Part shown: positions 1 through 7,841 of the stretch, piece by piece
Layout: each line of letters opens with the position of its first letter
How positions within the stretch are numbered: the first letter of the stretch is position 1
DNA from: Paenibacillus sp. yr247
Lineage (GTDB): Bacteria > Bacillota > Bacilli > Paenibacillales > NBRC-103111
DNA: 64,000 nucleotides
Direction: 5' to 3'
NCBI RefSeq assembly: GCF_900103825.1
Contig: NZ_FNIF01000008.1
Span: 1 to 64,000 of the forward strand
Notes under the pieces: generated by a model
Databases searched by the model: none
Seen by the model: the letters and a program-made list of their open reading frames with translations, nothing else
What the model was told of the DNA's origin: nothing
Made by a program: the position numbers and the translations under genes

Positions 1-236
1 AAAAAGGGTTAGGTCAATCCATGTCTAGACGAGGAAATTGCTGGGACAATGCGCCTCAAGAGTCTTTTTTTGGCCACATGAAGGACCATGTTGATCATCG
101 TAATTGTTCCTCATTAGGAGAACTACAACGAGAGATTGACCGTTATATTCGCTACTACAACAATAATCGATATCAGTGGGGATTAAAAAAGATGACACCT
201 GTGCAATACAGGAATCATCTATTGTTAGCCGCCTAG
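1..236 (+). CDS. IS3-family transposase, C-terminal part (partial at window start)
   Basis: The reading frame is open from base 3 and continues beyond the left window edge, so only about 78 C-terminal residues are visible. They carry the end of the DDE integrase core: the GLGQSMSRRGNCWDNAPQES block, whose final Glu-containing stretch (PQESFFGHMK) fits the catalytic E region of IS3/IS150-type OrfB, followed by the IDRYIRYYNNNR...MTPVQYR tail typical of these enzymes. The protein would cut and join IS ends. Whether the element is intact cannot be judged from here. No passenger gene is visible. Confidence 0.9.
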   Translation, partial: KGLGQSMSRRGNCWDNAPQESFFGHMKDHVDHRNCSSLGELQREIDRYIRYYNNNRYQWGLKKMTPVQYRNHLLLAA

Positions 237-275
237 ACACAAGGCTTTTTTCAAGTGTCCTTGACAAAGGGTCCA
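1..275 (+). mobile_element. Right end of an IS3-family insertion sequence
   Basis: The transposase stop at 236 is followed by a short tail. The sequence CAAGTGTCCTTGACAAAGGG around 253-272, ending in CA near 275, looks like the right terminal inverted repeat of an IS150-like element (ends in CA, as IS3-family ends do). The left end and any 3-bp target duplication lie outside the window, so the boundary is a visual estimate. Confidence 0.6.
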
Positions 276-410
276 GATCAGAAGGAAATCCGGATAATCA
301 GCGGCTCTTTTTTATGCTGGTCTATCTGACTTGTTAACAATAATTCACTTTCCTCGTTCAAACCCACACTTTTTTTCCAGTTGTTTCTATTTCAAAATAG
401 TTTGTACAGG

Positions 411-451
411 AAAAATAACCGTCCTCCACAAGGAAAGAACGGTTATTTTTT
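411..451 (-). terminator. Intrinsic terminator after sigF
   Basis: AAAAATAACCGT and ACGGTTATTTTT form a stem around a CCTCCACAAGGAAAGA-type loop, with T-runs on either strand. It lies 13 bases past the sigF stop and ends the spoIIA operon; it could act in both directions. Confidence 0.8.
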
Positions 452-463
452 CCTAAAAGTCTG

Positions 464-1219
464 TTATTGAGCAATCTGATCTTTAATCGATTGCAAGATT
501 TTCTTTTCCAATCGTGACACCTGCACTTGGGAAATACCAAGTCTGCTGGCGACTTCGGACTGTGTTTGATCGCGGAAATAGCGGAGATAAACAATGAGCC
601 GTTCTCGTTCCGAGAGCGTCCCGATCGCTTCATTAAGCGCTAGTTTCTCGAACCACTTATCTCCGGACTCATCCGAGATTTGGTCCATCAGCGTAATGGG
701 GTCTCCGTCGTTCTCAAATACGGTCTCGTGGATCGAGGAGAGTGGCTTATTCGCCTCTTGCGCGAAAACAACTTCCTCCGCAGTAATCATAAGCTCCTCT
801 GCAACCTCTTTGATCGTAGGTAGCCGGCCAAGCCTCTTGGATAGCTCGTCCTTCGTCTTGCGAATCTTATTCGCTAGTTCTTTAAGCGAACGGCTTACTT
901 TAAGCGTTCCGTCATCGCGAAGAAAACGCTGAATTTCACCGATAATCATCGGTACCGCATAGGTTGAAAACTTCACATCATAAGATAGATCGAATTTGTC
1001 TACGGACTTGAGAAGTCCGATGCAACCGATCTGGAACAAGTCTTCGGCTTCGTATCCCCGGTTCAAAAAACGTTGAACCACTGACCAAACCAAGCGGATA
1101 TTGCAGCTGACGAGTGTTTCTCTAGCGAGTCCATCTCCGGATTGGCTGAGGGCGATTAACCGTTTGACTTCCGAATCGTCTAAATAACTATGAGAAGCAT
1201 GCTTCAGATCGACATCCAT
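464..1219 (-). CDS. sigF: Sporulation sigma factor SigF (forespore-specific)
   Basis: This 251-residue sigma-70 family protein directs RNA polymerase to early forespore genes. Region 2 includes FSTYAVPMIIGEIQRF near residues 84-99, used for -10 melting. Region 3 follows, and region 4 ends with the helix-turn-helix QSEVASRLGISQVQVSRLEK near 222-241. Length and motifs match SigF rather than SigG because of the gene order dacF-spoIIAA-spoIIAB-sigF. Its activity is held by SpoIIAB, encoded just upstream with an 11-base gap. An AGGGG Shine-Dalgarno sequence lies 8 bases before the ATG. Nothing unusual is seen. Confidence 0.97.
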   Translation of the reverse strand: MDVDLKHASHSYLDDSEVKRLIALSQSGDGLARETLVSCNIRLVWSVVQRFLNRGYEAEDLFQIGCIGLLKSVDKFDLSYDVKFSTYAVPMIIGEIQRFLRDDGTLKVSRSLKELANKIRKTKDELSKRLGRLPTIKEVAEELMITAEEVVFAQEANKPLSSIHETVFENDGDPITLMDQISDESGDKWFEKLALNEAIGTLSERERLIVYLRYFRDQTQSEVASRLGISQVQVSRLEKKILQSIKDQIAQ

Positions 1220-1230
1220 AGATCAAACCC

Positions 1231-1677
1231 CTAATTGTATAAAGCTTTTTTAGATTCAATTCGCTTCAACATGTTTATTTTGGTTCCGATTCCGACGGCC
1301 GTCACAACTTCCACTTCGTCCATGAAATTTTCCATAATCGTGAATCCCATCCCAGAACGTTCCAACTCTGGTTTGGATGTGTACAGAGGCTGTTTCGCTT
1401 GCTCTAAATCTGCAATGCCTGAACCTTTGTCCTCAATTGTAATCTTGACCATATCATCATCAATTTGCGTCGAAATCGTGATAACGCCATCCGTTCTATT
1501 GTTATAACCATGTATAATGGAATTCGTAACAGCTTCAGAAACAACCGTCTTGATATCGGTCAATTCATTCAGCGTAGGATCCAATTGAGAAACGAAAGCA
1601 GCGACCGCTATACGTGCAAAGGCTTCATTCTCCGAACGACTGGCAAACTGAAGTGTCATAAAGTTAGCTTCACTCAT
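1231..1677 (-). CDS. spoIIAB: Anti-sigma F factor / serine kinase SpoIIAB
   Basis: This 148-residue GHKL-fold kinase binds and silences SigF, and phosphorylates SpoIIAA on serine using ATP. The N box [14 protein letters not shown] (about residues 47-60), the G1 box DKGSGIAD and the G2 segment [10 protein letters not shown] are all present. The start overlaps the spoIIAA stop in an ATGA junction, with GGAGG inside the end of spoIIAA, so the two proteins are translationally coupled. That fits the need for a defined stoichiometry in this switch. Confidence 0.97.
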   Translation of the reverse strand: MSEANFMTLQFASRSENEAFARIAVAAFVSQLDPTLNELTDIKTVVSEAVTNSIIHGYNNRTDGVITISTQIDDDMVKITIEDKGSGIADLEQAKQPLYTSKPELERSGMGFTIMENFMDEVEVVTAVGIGTKINMLKRIESKKALYN

Positions 1678-2036
1678 AGCGCAACCTCCAAACTGGACAT
1701 TGCATTTCGTTCGTTATCCTGGATAGATACAATCTTGAACATTCCGGAAAGCTCGAATAAGCGGTAAACAGCAGGAGCAACGTCACAAACGACCATTTTG
1801 CCGCCTTTACTTGTAATTTGCTTATAACGACCGAGAATGACGCCTAGACCCGAGCTGTCCATGAAAGAAAGATCCTTCAAACTAAGGATTAAATGGTGCG
1901 TATGCTCCTTGGCAATCGCTTCCTCCATCCTCGCCTTCACAACATCGGCTGTGTGATGATCCAGCTCGCCTTTCAATCTAACAATCAGCGCTCTTCGGCC
2001 TTGCTCGAATTCAATTTGCAGGCTCAACATGTTCAC
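1674..2036 (-). CDS. spoIIAA: Anti-sigma F factor antagonist SpoIIAA
   Basis: This 120-residue STAS-domain protein, when dephosphorylated, displaces SigF from SpoIIAB. The phosphorylated serine is in [17 protein letters not shown] (about residues 53-69), the family hallmark. SpoIIE phosphatase, not in this window, is the expected activator. The start has AGGAG 6-7 bases upstream. That Shine-Dalgarno lies at the edge of a CTCTCAGCTGAGAG palindrome and follows two tandem hairpin repeats (2044-2115), so translation may be affected by RNA structure. Confidence 0.97.
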   Translation of the reverse strand: MNMLSLQIEFEQGRRALIVRLKGELDHHTADVVKARMEEAIAKEHTHHLILSLKDLSFMDSSGLGVILGRYKQITSKGGKMVVCDVAPAVYRLFELSGMFKIVSIQDNERNAMSSLEVAL

Positions 2037-2043
2037 TCCTCTC

Positions 2044-2115
2044 AGCTGAGAGACTTTGAGCTACACTCAAAGATCCCTCCAGCGGAGAGACTTTGAGCTA
2101 CACTCAAAGATCCCT
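2044..2115 (-). repeat. Two tandem 37-bp units with hairpins, before spoIIAA
   Basis: A block of about 35 bases occurs at 2044-2078 and again at 2081-2115, differing at one base. Each copy holds an inverted repeat on the coding strand, CTTTGAG-TGTAG-CTCAAAG. The copy nearest the gene is followed by CTCTCAGCTGAGAG, which runs into the GAGGAG ribosome-binding site of spoIIAA. Confidence 0.85.
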
Positions 2116-2135
2116 ATATTAAGTCATGAAACTTA

Positions 2136-2165
2136 ACTTTCTACAGCTGAGTTAGAATATCCTGC
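2136..2165 (-). promoter_or_regulatory. Candidate sigma-H promoter of spoIIAA-spoIIAB-sigF
   Basis: On the minus strand GCAGGATAT (2165-2157) fits the sigma-H -35 consensus RNAGGAWWW exactly. GTAGAAAGT (2144-2136), 12 bases on, fits RNNGAATWW with one key mismatch. In B. subtilis spoIIA is read from a sigma-H promoter under Spo0A control. A weak 0A-box-like TGTCGGG lies just upstream (about 2168-2174). Confidence 0.5.
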
Positions 2166-2173
2166 CACCCGAC

Positions 2174-2212
2174 AAAACTAGAAGAAAACTGCTAAAACTA
2201 GAAGAAAACTGC
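2174..2212 (-). repeat. Two 19-bp direct repeats between dacF and spoIIAA
   Basis: AAAACTAGAAGAAAACTGC is present at 2174-2192 and 2194-2212. On the coding strand it reads GCAGTTTTCTTCTAGTTTT. This resembles the first half of the hairpin leader element found elsewhere in the window (GCAAGTTTTC...), but the second half is not its inverted complement. It may be a decayed relative. Confidence 0.7.
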
Positions 2213-2234
2213 GCTTATTCGCGTATTCTCACAA

Positions 2235-3410
2235 CTAATCAGTGTGAAAGAGCTGTGTTGTAGTTCGCTTGAATAGCTTCCACCAGGTCGCTTTACCAAC
2301 AGCAATAGGAGACTCTAGAGGGTATTCAGAAAGCACACTATCGCCATTGTAAACAATAATTTTACCTATACGTTGCCCCATTGCAATCGGCGCTTTTAAA
2401 CTTGAATCGAATTTGAGTTCATGTCGAATGTTTTGCGTAGGGATACCCTTTTTCATTAAAATGCTATAATTTTGCTTTGCGACTAATGGTACTGTCGAAA
2501 CTTCACCTTTATTAATCGTGAATTTCCCAAGACTATCTCCTGACTTAAATAAAGGATAGTTCGTAAATTGTGCAAACGCGTAATCAAACAGTTTCGAGAC
2601 TTCAGCGTTCCGTGTTTTTGTATTTGGTTCACCAAGCACTACAGCAACTACACGTAAATTATCCCGTTTAGCCGTTGCAGATAAGCAGAACTTCGCTTCA
2701 CTGGTATAGCCTGTTTTCAGACCATCTGCACCGCTGTAGAAACGCACTAGCTTATTCGTATTCACTAGCCAGAAGGGGTTTGCTGTTTCTTTTCGCAGAT
2801 AATCTTGATAGGCACCTGTAAATTTCGTAATTTCCTCATGCTTAAGCAGTTCTCTTGACATGACGGCGATATCATTTGCAGACGTATAGTGATTGGCCAC
2901 AGGCAGACCGTTACAATTTGAAAAATGGGTGTTTTTCATGCCTAACTGCTGTGCACGCTCGTTCATCATTTGCACAAAATTTTCTTCCGAACCTGCAATC
3001 TTTTCAGCCATTGCCACTGATGCGTCGTTGCCGGAAGCCATGGCAATCCCCTTCAGCATTTCTTCGACTGTCATCTCTTCGCCAGGCTCTAGAAAAATTT
3101 GCGATCCGCCCATGGAAGCCGCATACTCACTAACCCGAACCTTCTCATCCATTTTAATGTTGCCTTTGTCGATAGCTTCCATAATCAGCAGCATCGTCAT
3201 TATTTTCGTAATACTAGCCGGCGGGAGTTTCGCATCCTTATTTTTCTCGGCAATGATTGTTCCCGTATCCGCGTCCATTAAAATAGCGGATTGAGCGTTC
3301 GGTGTCAGATCAACCGTCTGCGCTTTCTTTTCCTCCGCAAAAGCAGCCGGGATAAGCAGCATCATACATAACTGTAAACAAATTAAACTTATTAGCCCTT
3401 TTTTTCGCAT
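2235..3410 (-). CDS. dacF: D-alanyl-D-alanine carboxypeptidase DacF (PBP, sporulation)
   Basis: This 391-residue penicillin-binding protein trims the terminal D-Ala from peptidoglycan stem peptides outside the membrane. The chosen ATG gives a clean signal peptide (MRKKGLISLICLQLCMMLLI, cleavage near AFAEE) and has AGGAGGGG 11 bases upstream. A longer in-frame start at 3455 has neither. Active-site motifs are SITK (SxxK) in PPASITKIM, SGN in ASGNDAS and KTG in GLKTGYT, followed by a PBP5-type C-terminal beta domain. Its place before spoIIAA is the classic dacF position. Confidence 0.94.
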   Translation of the reverse strand: MRKKGLISLICLQLCMMLLIPAAFAEEKKAQTVDLTPNAQSAILMDADTGTIIAEKNKDAKLPPASITKIMTMLLIMEAIDKGNIKMDEKVRVSEYAASMGGSQIFLEPGEEMTVEEMLKGIAMASGNDASVAMAEKIAGSEENFVQMMNERAQQLGMKNTHFSNCNGLPVANHYTSANDIAVMSRELLKHEEITKFTGAYQDYLRKETANPFWLVNTNKLVRFYSGADGLKTGYTSEAKFCLSATAKRDNLRVVAVVLGEPNTKTRNAEVSKLFDYAFAQFTNYPLFKSGDSLGKFTINKGEVSTVPLVAKQNYSILMKKGIPTQNIRHELKFDSSLKAPIAMGQRIGKIIVYNGDSVLSEYPLESPIAVGKATWWKLFKRTTTQLFHTD

Positions 3411-3522
3411 AACAATTGTACCCCTCCTGTAATATATGAAGTGAAAACCTGACACTTGCAGCTTGAATGACTGCTAATCAGTCTTGACGATTTCCCTGCA
3501 AAATATTCCAACAGAAGCAAAA

Positions 3523-3555
3523 TTAAAAAAGCACTTTCCAAATGGGAAAGTGCTT
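3523..3555 (-). terminator. Intrinsic terminator after deoA
   Basis: AGCACTTTCC and GGAAAGTGCT form a 10-bp stem with an AAAT loop (3530-3554), followed on the minus strand by a TTTTTTAATT tail. It separates deoA from dacF. Confidence 0.85.
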
Positions 3556-3571
3556 GAGTCCTTATTTTATG

Positions 3572-4873
3572 TTAAACAATCACATCATAAATTAATTGAA
3601 CAGGAGCAGGTTTACTTATCTCGATGCGATACGCGCCATGAATCATGGTTGTGACTTCCTTCACATCCTGCCGATTCGCATGAATGGTGCAGATCGAATC
3701 CCCGATCTTAACCTCGTCACCAATTTTCTTATTCAGGGTGAGACCCACCGCATAATCGATCTGATCTTCCTTCTTCGCACGACCAGCGCCGAGCAGCATC
3801 GCGGCAATACCGATTTGTTCAGCATCGATTTGATTGATAAATCCTTCTTGCTCAGCCAACACCTCGAAATGATACGCAGCTGTCGGAAGCAGTTCTGGAT
3901 GGTCTACCACGTTAGGATCGCCACCTTGGCTTGCCACGAAGCGCTTGAACGTATCTAACGCTTTCCCATTCAAGACGATGTCTCTAACGGCCGCCTGCGC
4001 CTTCTCAAAGCTCTCAAACACTTTCCCAAGCAGTGTCATGTAAGCAGCAACGGATATCGCCACCTCTGTCAGCTCTTTGTCACCTGTGCCGCGCAGCACT
4101 TCAATCGATTCGCGGATCTCATTCGCGTTTCCAATTTCGCGTCCGAGCGGCTGCTCCATGTCCGTAATCATCGCAATGGTGTTACGCTTCAATTTGGTCC
4201 CGATGTCAACCATCGTACGGGCTAGCACCCTTGCATCCTCTACCGTTTTCATGAAGGCGCCTGAACCGATTTTCACGTCCAGAACGATCGCATCCGCACC
4301 CGATGCAATCTTCTTACTCATGATGGAACTAGCAATTAAGGGTATTGAATCAACCGTTGCTGTTACATCGCGCAGCGCATACATTTTTTTGTCGGCGGGA
4401 GCTAAATTGCCGCTTTGGCCCACGATCGCAATTTTATTCGTATTCACCGCTTGGATGAAAGCTTCTTTCGTCAATTCAATCTGAAAGCCTGGAATTGATT
4501 CTAGCTTATCAACGGTGCCGCCTGTATGTCCTAATCCTCTTCCAGACATTTTGGCCACAGGAATACCCAGTGAAGCTACGATTGGTCCAACAATCAGGCT
4601 AATTTTGTCACCTACTCCACCCGTTGAGTGTTTATCCACTTTGATTCCAGCAATCTCTGATAAATCGATCATTTCTCCCGATCCTGCCATAGCAAGTGTG
4701 AGTGCAGAAATCTCTTCACTTGTCATCCCATTGAAAAAAATGGCCATCAGCAGCGCCGACATTTGATAATCCGGAATATCTCCACGTGTATAACCGCTAA
4801 CGATATGTGTAATTTCTTGCTCACTAAGCACTTCACCAGAGCGCTTCTTATGGATTAAATCAACCATTCTCAT
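3572..4873 (-). CDS. deoA: Pyrimidine-nucleoside phosphorylase
   Basis: This 433-residue enzyme splits uridine, deoxyuridine and thymidine with phosphate in the cytoplasm, feeding (deoxy)ribose-1-phosphate to DeoB. KVDKHSTGGVGDKISL (about residues 79-94) is the signature of the thymidine/pyrimidine phosphorylase family. The N-terminus MRMVDLIHKK and the C-terminal domain match the B. subtilis Pdp length. AGGAGG stands 8 bases before the ATG and is part of the hairpin leader element at 4882-4922. The gene has its own terminator, so it appears monocistronic. Confidence 0.95.
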   Translation of the reverse strand: MRMVDLIHKKRSGEVLSEQEITHIVSGYTRGDIPDYQMSALLMAIFFNGMTSEEISALTLAMAGSGEMIDLSEIAGIKVDKHSTGGVGDKISLIVGPIVASLGIPVAKMSGRGLGHTGGTVDKLESIPGFQIELTKEAFIQAVNTNKIAIVGQSGNLAPADKKMYALRDVTATVDSIPLIASSIMSKKIASGADAIVLDVKIGSGAFMKTVEDARVLARTMVDIGTKLKRNTIAMITDMEQPLGREIGNANEIRESIEVLRGTGDKELTEVAISVAAYMTLLGKVFESFEKAQAAVRDIVLNGKALDTFKRFVASQGGDPNVVDHPELLPTAAYHFEVLAEQEGFINQIDAEQIGIAAMLLGAGRAKKEDQIDYAVGLTLNKKIGDEVKIGDSICTIHANRQDVKEVTTMIHGAYRIEISKPAPVQLIYDVIV

Positions 4874-4881
4874 CCTGCATT

Positions 4882-4922
4882 CCTCCTAAAGTTTTCGTTA
4901 GAAAACTTGCATTGTAAGCATA
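4882..4922 (-). promoter_or_regulatory. Hairpin leader element before deoA (repeat family)
   Basis: On the coding strand: TATGCTTACAATGC, then AAGTTTTC-taac-GAAAACTT, then TAGGAGG of the deoA ribosome-binding site. The same arrangement is found before five other genes in this window (7842, 41884, 42479, 43924, 45451). Confidence 0.8.
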
Positions 4923-4935
4923 TCCTTCAAAATCG

Positions 4936-4960
4936 AAAAAGGGAGCTGCTAGAGCCCCCT
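4936..4960 (-). terminator. Intrinsic terminator after the cupredoxin gene
   Basis: On the minus strand GGGGGCT-CTAGC-AGCTCCC is followed by TTTTTCGATTTT. It lies 18 bases past the stop of the gene at 4979-5362. Confidence 0.8.
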
Positions 4961-4978
4961 CTGATATGACCAATTTTA

Positions 4979-5362
4979 TTATTGAACAACTAATTTGGAT
5001 TTCATTTTAGCATGGCCTTCACCGCAAGGAAGTACACACTGAATTTCATAAGTTCCTGGTTTATCAAAAGTGATTTGCTTGGAAGGATTCTCTTTATCCA
5101 GCTTGATATCCAATCCTACAATTTCAACCGCGTGCACACCTTCTTTTAAAGACAAGGAAACTTTCGTTGGTTGACCGCTTTTAATTGTGTAATCTGCTGC
5201 ATCGAATTGCCAGTTAGAAGCTGTAATCTTAAGTTGTTGACTTTTGCTAGCTGCAGCTTCTGCTTCTTTAGCCACTTGGCGTGCAGAAATATCTTGAAAG
5301 AGGACTCCAAGCCCCAGTGCGCCCGCAAGTATAAATAATACAAAGAAAATCCATTTTTGCAT
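4979..5362 (-). CDS. Membrane-anchored cupredoxin with a CuA-type site
   Basis: The protein has 127 residues: one N-terminal transmembrane helix (MQKWIFFVLFILAGALGLGV), a short linker, then a cupredoxin domain like that of cytochrome c oxidase subunit II. HAVEI supplies a His, and CVLPCGEGHAKM near the end has the full CxxxCxxxHxxM CuA pattern. Unlike subunit II it has only one helix and no oxidase genes beside it. A role in copper handling, CuA-site assembly or electron transfer at the outer membrane face is inferred. The ATG at 5362 follows GAGGGGG at 6 bases. It has flanking terminators, so it is probably a single-gene unit. Confidence 0.8.
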   Translation of the reverse strand: MQKWIFFVLFILAGALGLGVLFQDISARQVAKEAEAAASKSQQLKITASNWQFDAADYTIKSGQPTKVSLSLKEGVHAVEIVGLDIKLDKENPSKQITFDKPGTYEIQCVLPCGEGHAKMKSKLVVQ

Positions 5363-5484
5363 GTATATCCCCCTCATCATATGTTCACTTCATCTATTCT
5401 ACCTAACAACTCAAGACAATCACATACATGGTTAGTGGCAAAACGTTGAATATTTTGTGACAAAATTGTGAATGAGGCTCTCGT

Positions 5485-5510
5485 AAAAACATCCCCCTTA
5501 GAGGGGGATA
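5485..5510 (-). terminator. Intrinsic terminator after the zinc-ribbon gene
   Basis: On the minus strand ATCCCCCTC-TAA-GGGGGAT is followed by GTTTTTAC. It lies about 30 bases beyond the stop at 5542. Confidence 0.75.
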
Positions 5511-5541
5511 TTAACCTTACTATTACCCATTTTATTGTGAA

Positions 5542-5979
5542 TTACACACCACTTAATCTTTCAAGTATTTGGAAACCGCCAACCGAAGCTTTTTGTTTCT
5601 CTCTACGTAGCGTTTGAAAGGAATGATCTCTCTCTTTAAGTTCCCTAATATCACGATTAATTCGGAATGCGCATTCCGGACATAATTTTTGTTGACGAAT
5701 CGGCTTCGCGCAGATTGTACAAGAATAGTACAAATTCGGATAATCCGAAAGCACCAGCTTTCCCTCTTTGATCCAAACATGCAATTGTTCGTTCGTAACA
5801 CCTGTCGCTGCGCTTAATTGCTCATTTGTCGAGCGATGATTTCTACGTAGAAATTCAAGACTGGAGAGCAGGATTGAATCTAAACTGTGACTGCAATCTG
5901 AACATTGGTTTCGCAAATTTTTCTGGAACACTTTCCCGCAACGCGGGCAGTTTGCTACCATTAATTGGGGGACTGACAT
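5542..5979 (-). CDS. Zinc-ribbon protein resembling flagellar-operon protein YvyF
   Basis: The protein has 145 residues. The N-terminus holds NCPRCGKVFQ (about 10-19) and CSDCSHSL (26-33), a treble-clef-like pair. The middle LSAATGVTNEQLHVWIKEGKLV resembles a MerR-like helix-turn-helix. CTICAKP...CPEC supplies a second cysteine pair, and the C-terminus is charged. This order recalls YvyF (TIGR03826) of flagellar operons, which is linked to motility control. No flagellar gene is nearby, so the link is by family resemblance only. The start at 5979 has AAGGA 11 bases upstream; an ATG at 5961 is possible. Confidence 0.6.
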   Translation of the reverse strand: MSVPQLMVANCPRCGKVFQKNLRNQCSDCSHSLDSILLSSLEFLRRNHRSTNEQLSAATGVTNEQLHVWIKEGKLVLSDYPNLYYSCTICAKPIRQQKLCPECAFRINRDIRELKERDHSFQTLRREKQKASVGGFQILERLSGV

Positions 5980-6130
5980 GCTCCATCACATCCTTGTTAT
6001 GGAATGGGTATCATTAACTATGAAACCCTCGAATATAGTTCTAATTAACTATATATTAACATGGCTTCCTCCAAATTAATATGTCTCCAGACGCTCTTTT
6101 TCATTAAAAATTGATAAAAAATAGATTCGA

Positions 6131-6985
6131 TTATCCCAGACGAACCTCACGCACAAAAGCTTTAACCAAGGCAATGAACTTCGGCTTCGTACGGTTTGCT
6201 ACAGCAACTACCTGTTCATGCGTCAATGGTTCCAATTCTTCGCCTACCGCCATATCGGTGATACATGAAATACCTAATATTTTAAGCCCCGCATGACGCG
6301 CTGCTATCACTTCACCTACCGTGGACATGCCTATAGCATCGCCTCCAATACGAGCTAACATCGTAAGTTCAGCAGGCGTACAGTATGTTGGTCCAGTAAT
6401 CCCCGCGTAAACGCCTTCCTGCAGCTTCAGTGGCTCGCCGTCTTCTCCAACGACCGTTCGGGCAAGCTCATGAGCCAGCGTCCTGTATTCGCGGTTGTAT
6501 GCTTCCGACATATCAGGGAAACGAACACCAAGATCATTGTGGTTAGGCCCGATAAGCGGGTTATCTCCAGTCATATTCAGATGATCGCTAATCACCATGA
6601 GATCCCCGGCTTTAAATGAACGATTCATGCCGCCCGCCGCGTTCGTCATCACGACCGTCTGAACACCAATCGCTTTCATGACATAGACAGGAAAAACAAC
6701 TTTTTTCATATCATAACCTTCATAATAGTGAAAACGTCCCTGCATCACGATGACTTGTTTCCCCTCCAGTGTACCCACCACAAAACGGCCTTCATGACCT
6801 TCTACAGTGGAAACAGGAAAGTGAGGAACCTCGCTGTAATCGATCGCAATGGGGTTCTCAACCTGATTAGCCATATCCCCAAGACCTGAGCCCAAAACCA
6901 GTCCGATAACAGGCTTAACACTGCCTAAATGCTTTTGAATGAAGCTTGCCGCTTCTTTTATTTTATCTATGTAAGTCAGTTCCAT
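6131..6985 (-). CDS. Purine nucleoside phosphorylase paralog with altered base-binding residues
   Basis: This 284-residue trimeric-type phosphorylase has an intact phosphate and ribose site: GLVLGSGLG, RFHYYEGY, TNAAGG and GMSTV. Two positions that bind the purine base in 6-oxopurine PNPs differ. The usual GP-x-(Y/F)-E-T-PAE reads GPTYCTPAE (Glu to Cys, equivalent to human E201). The usual SxISN reads SCITDMA (Asn to Asp, equivalent to N243). Asp at the second site is what 6-aminopurine-using relatives such as MTA phosphorylase have. Its neighbour upstream (7004-7831) keeps the standard residues. The start has GAGGAG 6-7 bases upstream. Substrate preference for adenosine-like nucleosides is inference. 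Confidence 0.85.
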   Translation of the reverse strand: MELTYIDKIKEAASFIQKHLGSVKPVIGLVLGSGLGDMANQVENPIAIDYSEVPHFPVSTVEGHEGRFVVGTLEGKQVIVMQGRFHYYEGYDMKKVVFPVYVMKAIGVQTVVMTNAAGGMNRSFKAGDLMVISDHLNMTGDNPLIGPNHNDLGVRFPDMSEAYNREYRTLAHELARTVVGEDGEPLKLQEGVYAGITGPTYCTPAELTMLARIGGDAIGMSTVGEVIAARHAGLKILGISCITDMAVGEELEPLTHEQVVAVANRTKPKFIALVKAFVREVRLG

Positions 6986-7003
6986 GTTGATCTCCTCTTC
7001 TGA

Positions 7004-7831
7004 TTAAAGTGCTTCGATGATGCCTAGCACTAATTTCAAAAACTTAGGTTTTACTTTCTCTGTCGTTTCCATTACTTCTGCATGGGAAAGCGGCTGGTCC
7101 AGAATACCCGATGCCATATTGGAAATACAGGAGAAACCAAGCACCTCGATACCTGCATGACGAGCAACGATAACTTCAGGTACAGTAGACATACCAACGG
7201 AATCGCCGCCAAGTGTGCGGAACATGCGAATCTCAGCAGGGGTTTCATAGTTAGGGCCGAGAAGTCCAACGTAGACACCTTCTTGTAGGTGGAATTCTTG
7301 AGAAGCCGCCACTTCGTGCGCCAATTTACGCAGACGTTTGCTATAGGCTTCCGACATATCGGGAAAGCGAACGCCTAATGCAGCATCGTTCGGTCCGATG
7401 AGCGGATTGCGGTATGTCAAATTCAGATGATCGCTAATGACCATGAGATCGCCAACCTGGTACGTTTCGTTAATCCCACCTGCTGCATTCGTCACGATTA
7501 ATGTTTCTACACCCAGTTCTTTCATAACTCTGACTGGAAAAGAAACGGTTTCTGCGCCATAACCTTCGTAAGCATGGAAGCGGCCTTTCATCACTAACAC
7601 TTGCTTGCCTTGAATCGTACCAACCACTAATTCCCCGGCATGTCCTTCCACCGTGGACACTGGGAAATGTGGAATACGAGAGTAGTCAACCACAATAGGC
7701 TTCTCAATTAAGTCAGCAAGAACGCCAAGACCTGAACCAAGAATGAGTCCAATTTGTGGTTTAATGTTTGTTTCCTTGCTAATAAAGGCTGCTGCCTCTT
7801 GAATCTTTTGAATCATGGTCTTATCGGACAT
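7004..7831 (-). CDS. pupG: Purine nucleoside phosphorylase (6-oxopurine type)
   Basis: This 275-residue enzyme phosphorolyses inosine and guanosine in purine salvage. It keeps every hallmark: GLILGSGLGVL, RFHAYEGY, TNAAGGINE, GPNYETPAE with the base-binding Glu, and FSCISNMA with the base-binding Asn. Length and order after deoB match B. subtilis PupG. It is 57 bases from the deoB stop and 18 bases before the divergent paralog, so deoB-pupG-paralog probably forms one operon. A degenerate copy of the hairpin leader element precedes its AGGAGG. Confidence 0.93.
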   Translation of the reverse strand: MSDKTMIQKIQEAAAFISKETNIKPQIGLILGSGLGVLADLIEKPIVVDYSRIPHFPVSTVEGHAGELVVGTIQGKQVLVMKGRFHAYEGYGAETVSFPVRVMKELGVETLIVTNAAGGINETYQVGDLMVISDHLNLTYRNPLIGPNDAALGVRFPDMSEAYSKRLRKLAHEVAASQEFHLQEGVYVGLLGPNYETPAEIRMFRTLGGDSVGMSTVPEVIVARHAGIEVLGFSCISNMASGILDQPLSHAEVMETTEKVKPKFLKLVLGIIEAL

Positions 7832-7841
7832 GGTTTTGATT

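Noticed and set aside
594-932. Plus-strand open frame opposite sigF
   Set aside because: It is antisense to a well-conserved gene, has no convincing ribosome-binding site and gives a low-complexity Ser-rich product.
2044-2212. Direct repeats that might be a CRISPR array
   Set aside because: Only two units per repeat, spacers of 1-2 bases and no cas genes. They are tandem hairpin repeats.
6131-7831. Two PNP genes as an assembly duplication
   Set aside because: The two proteins differ throughout, including active-site residues and length (284 and 275), so they are true paralogs.
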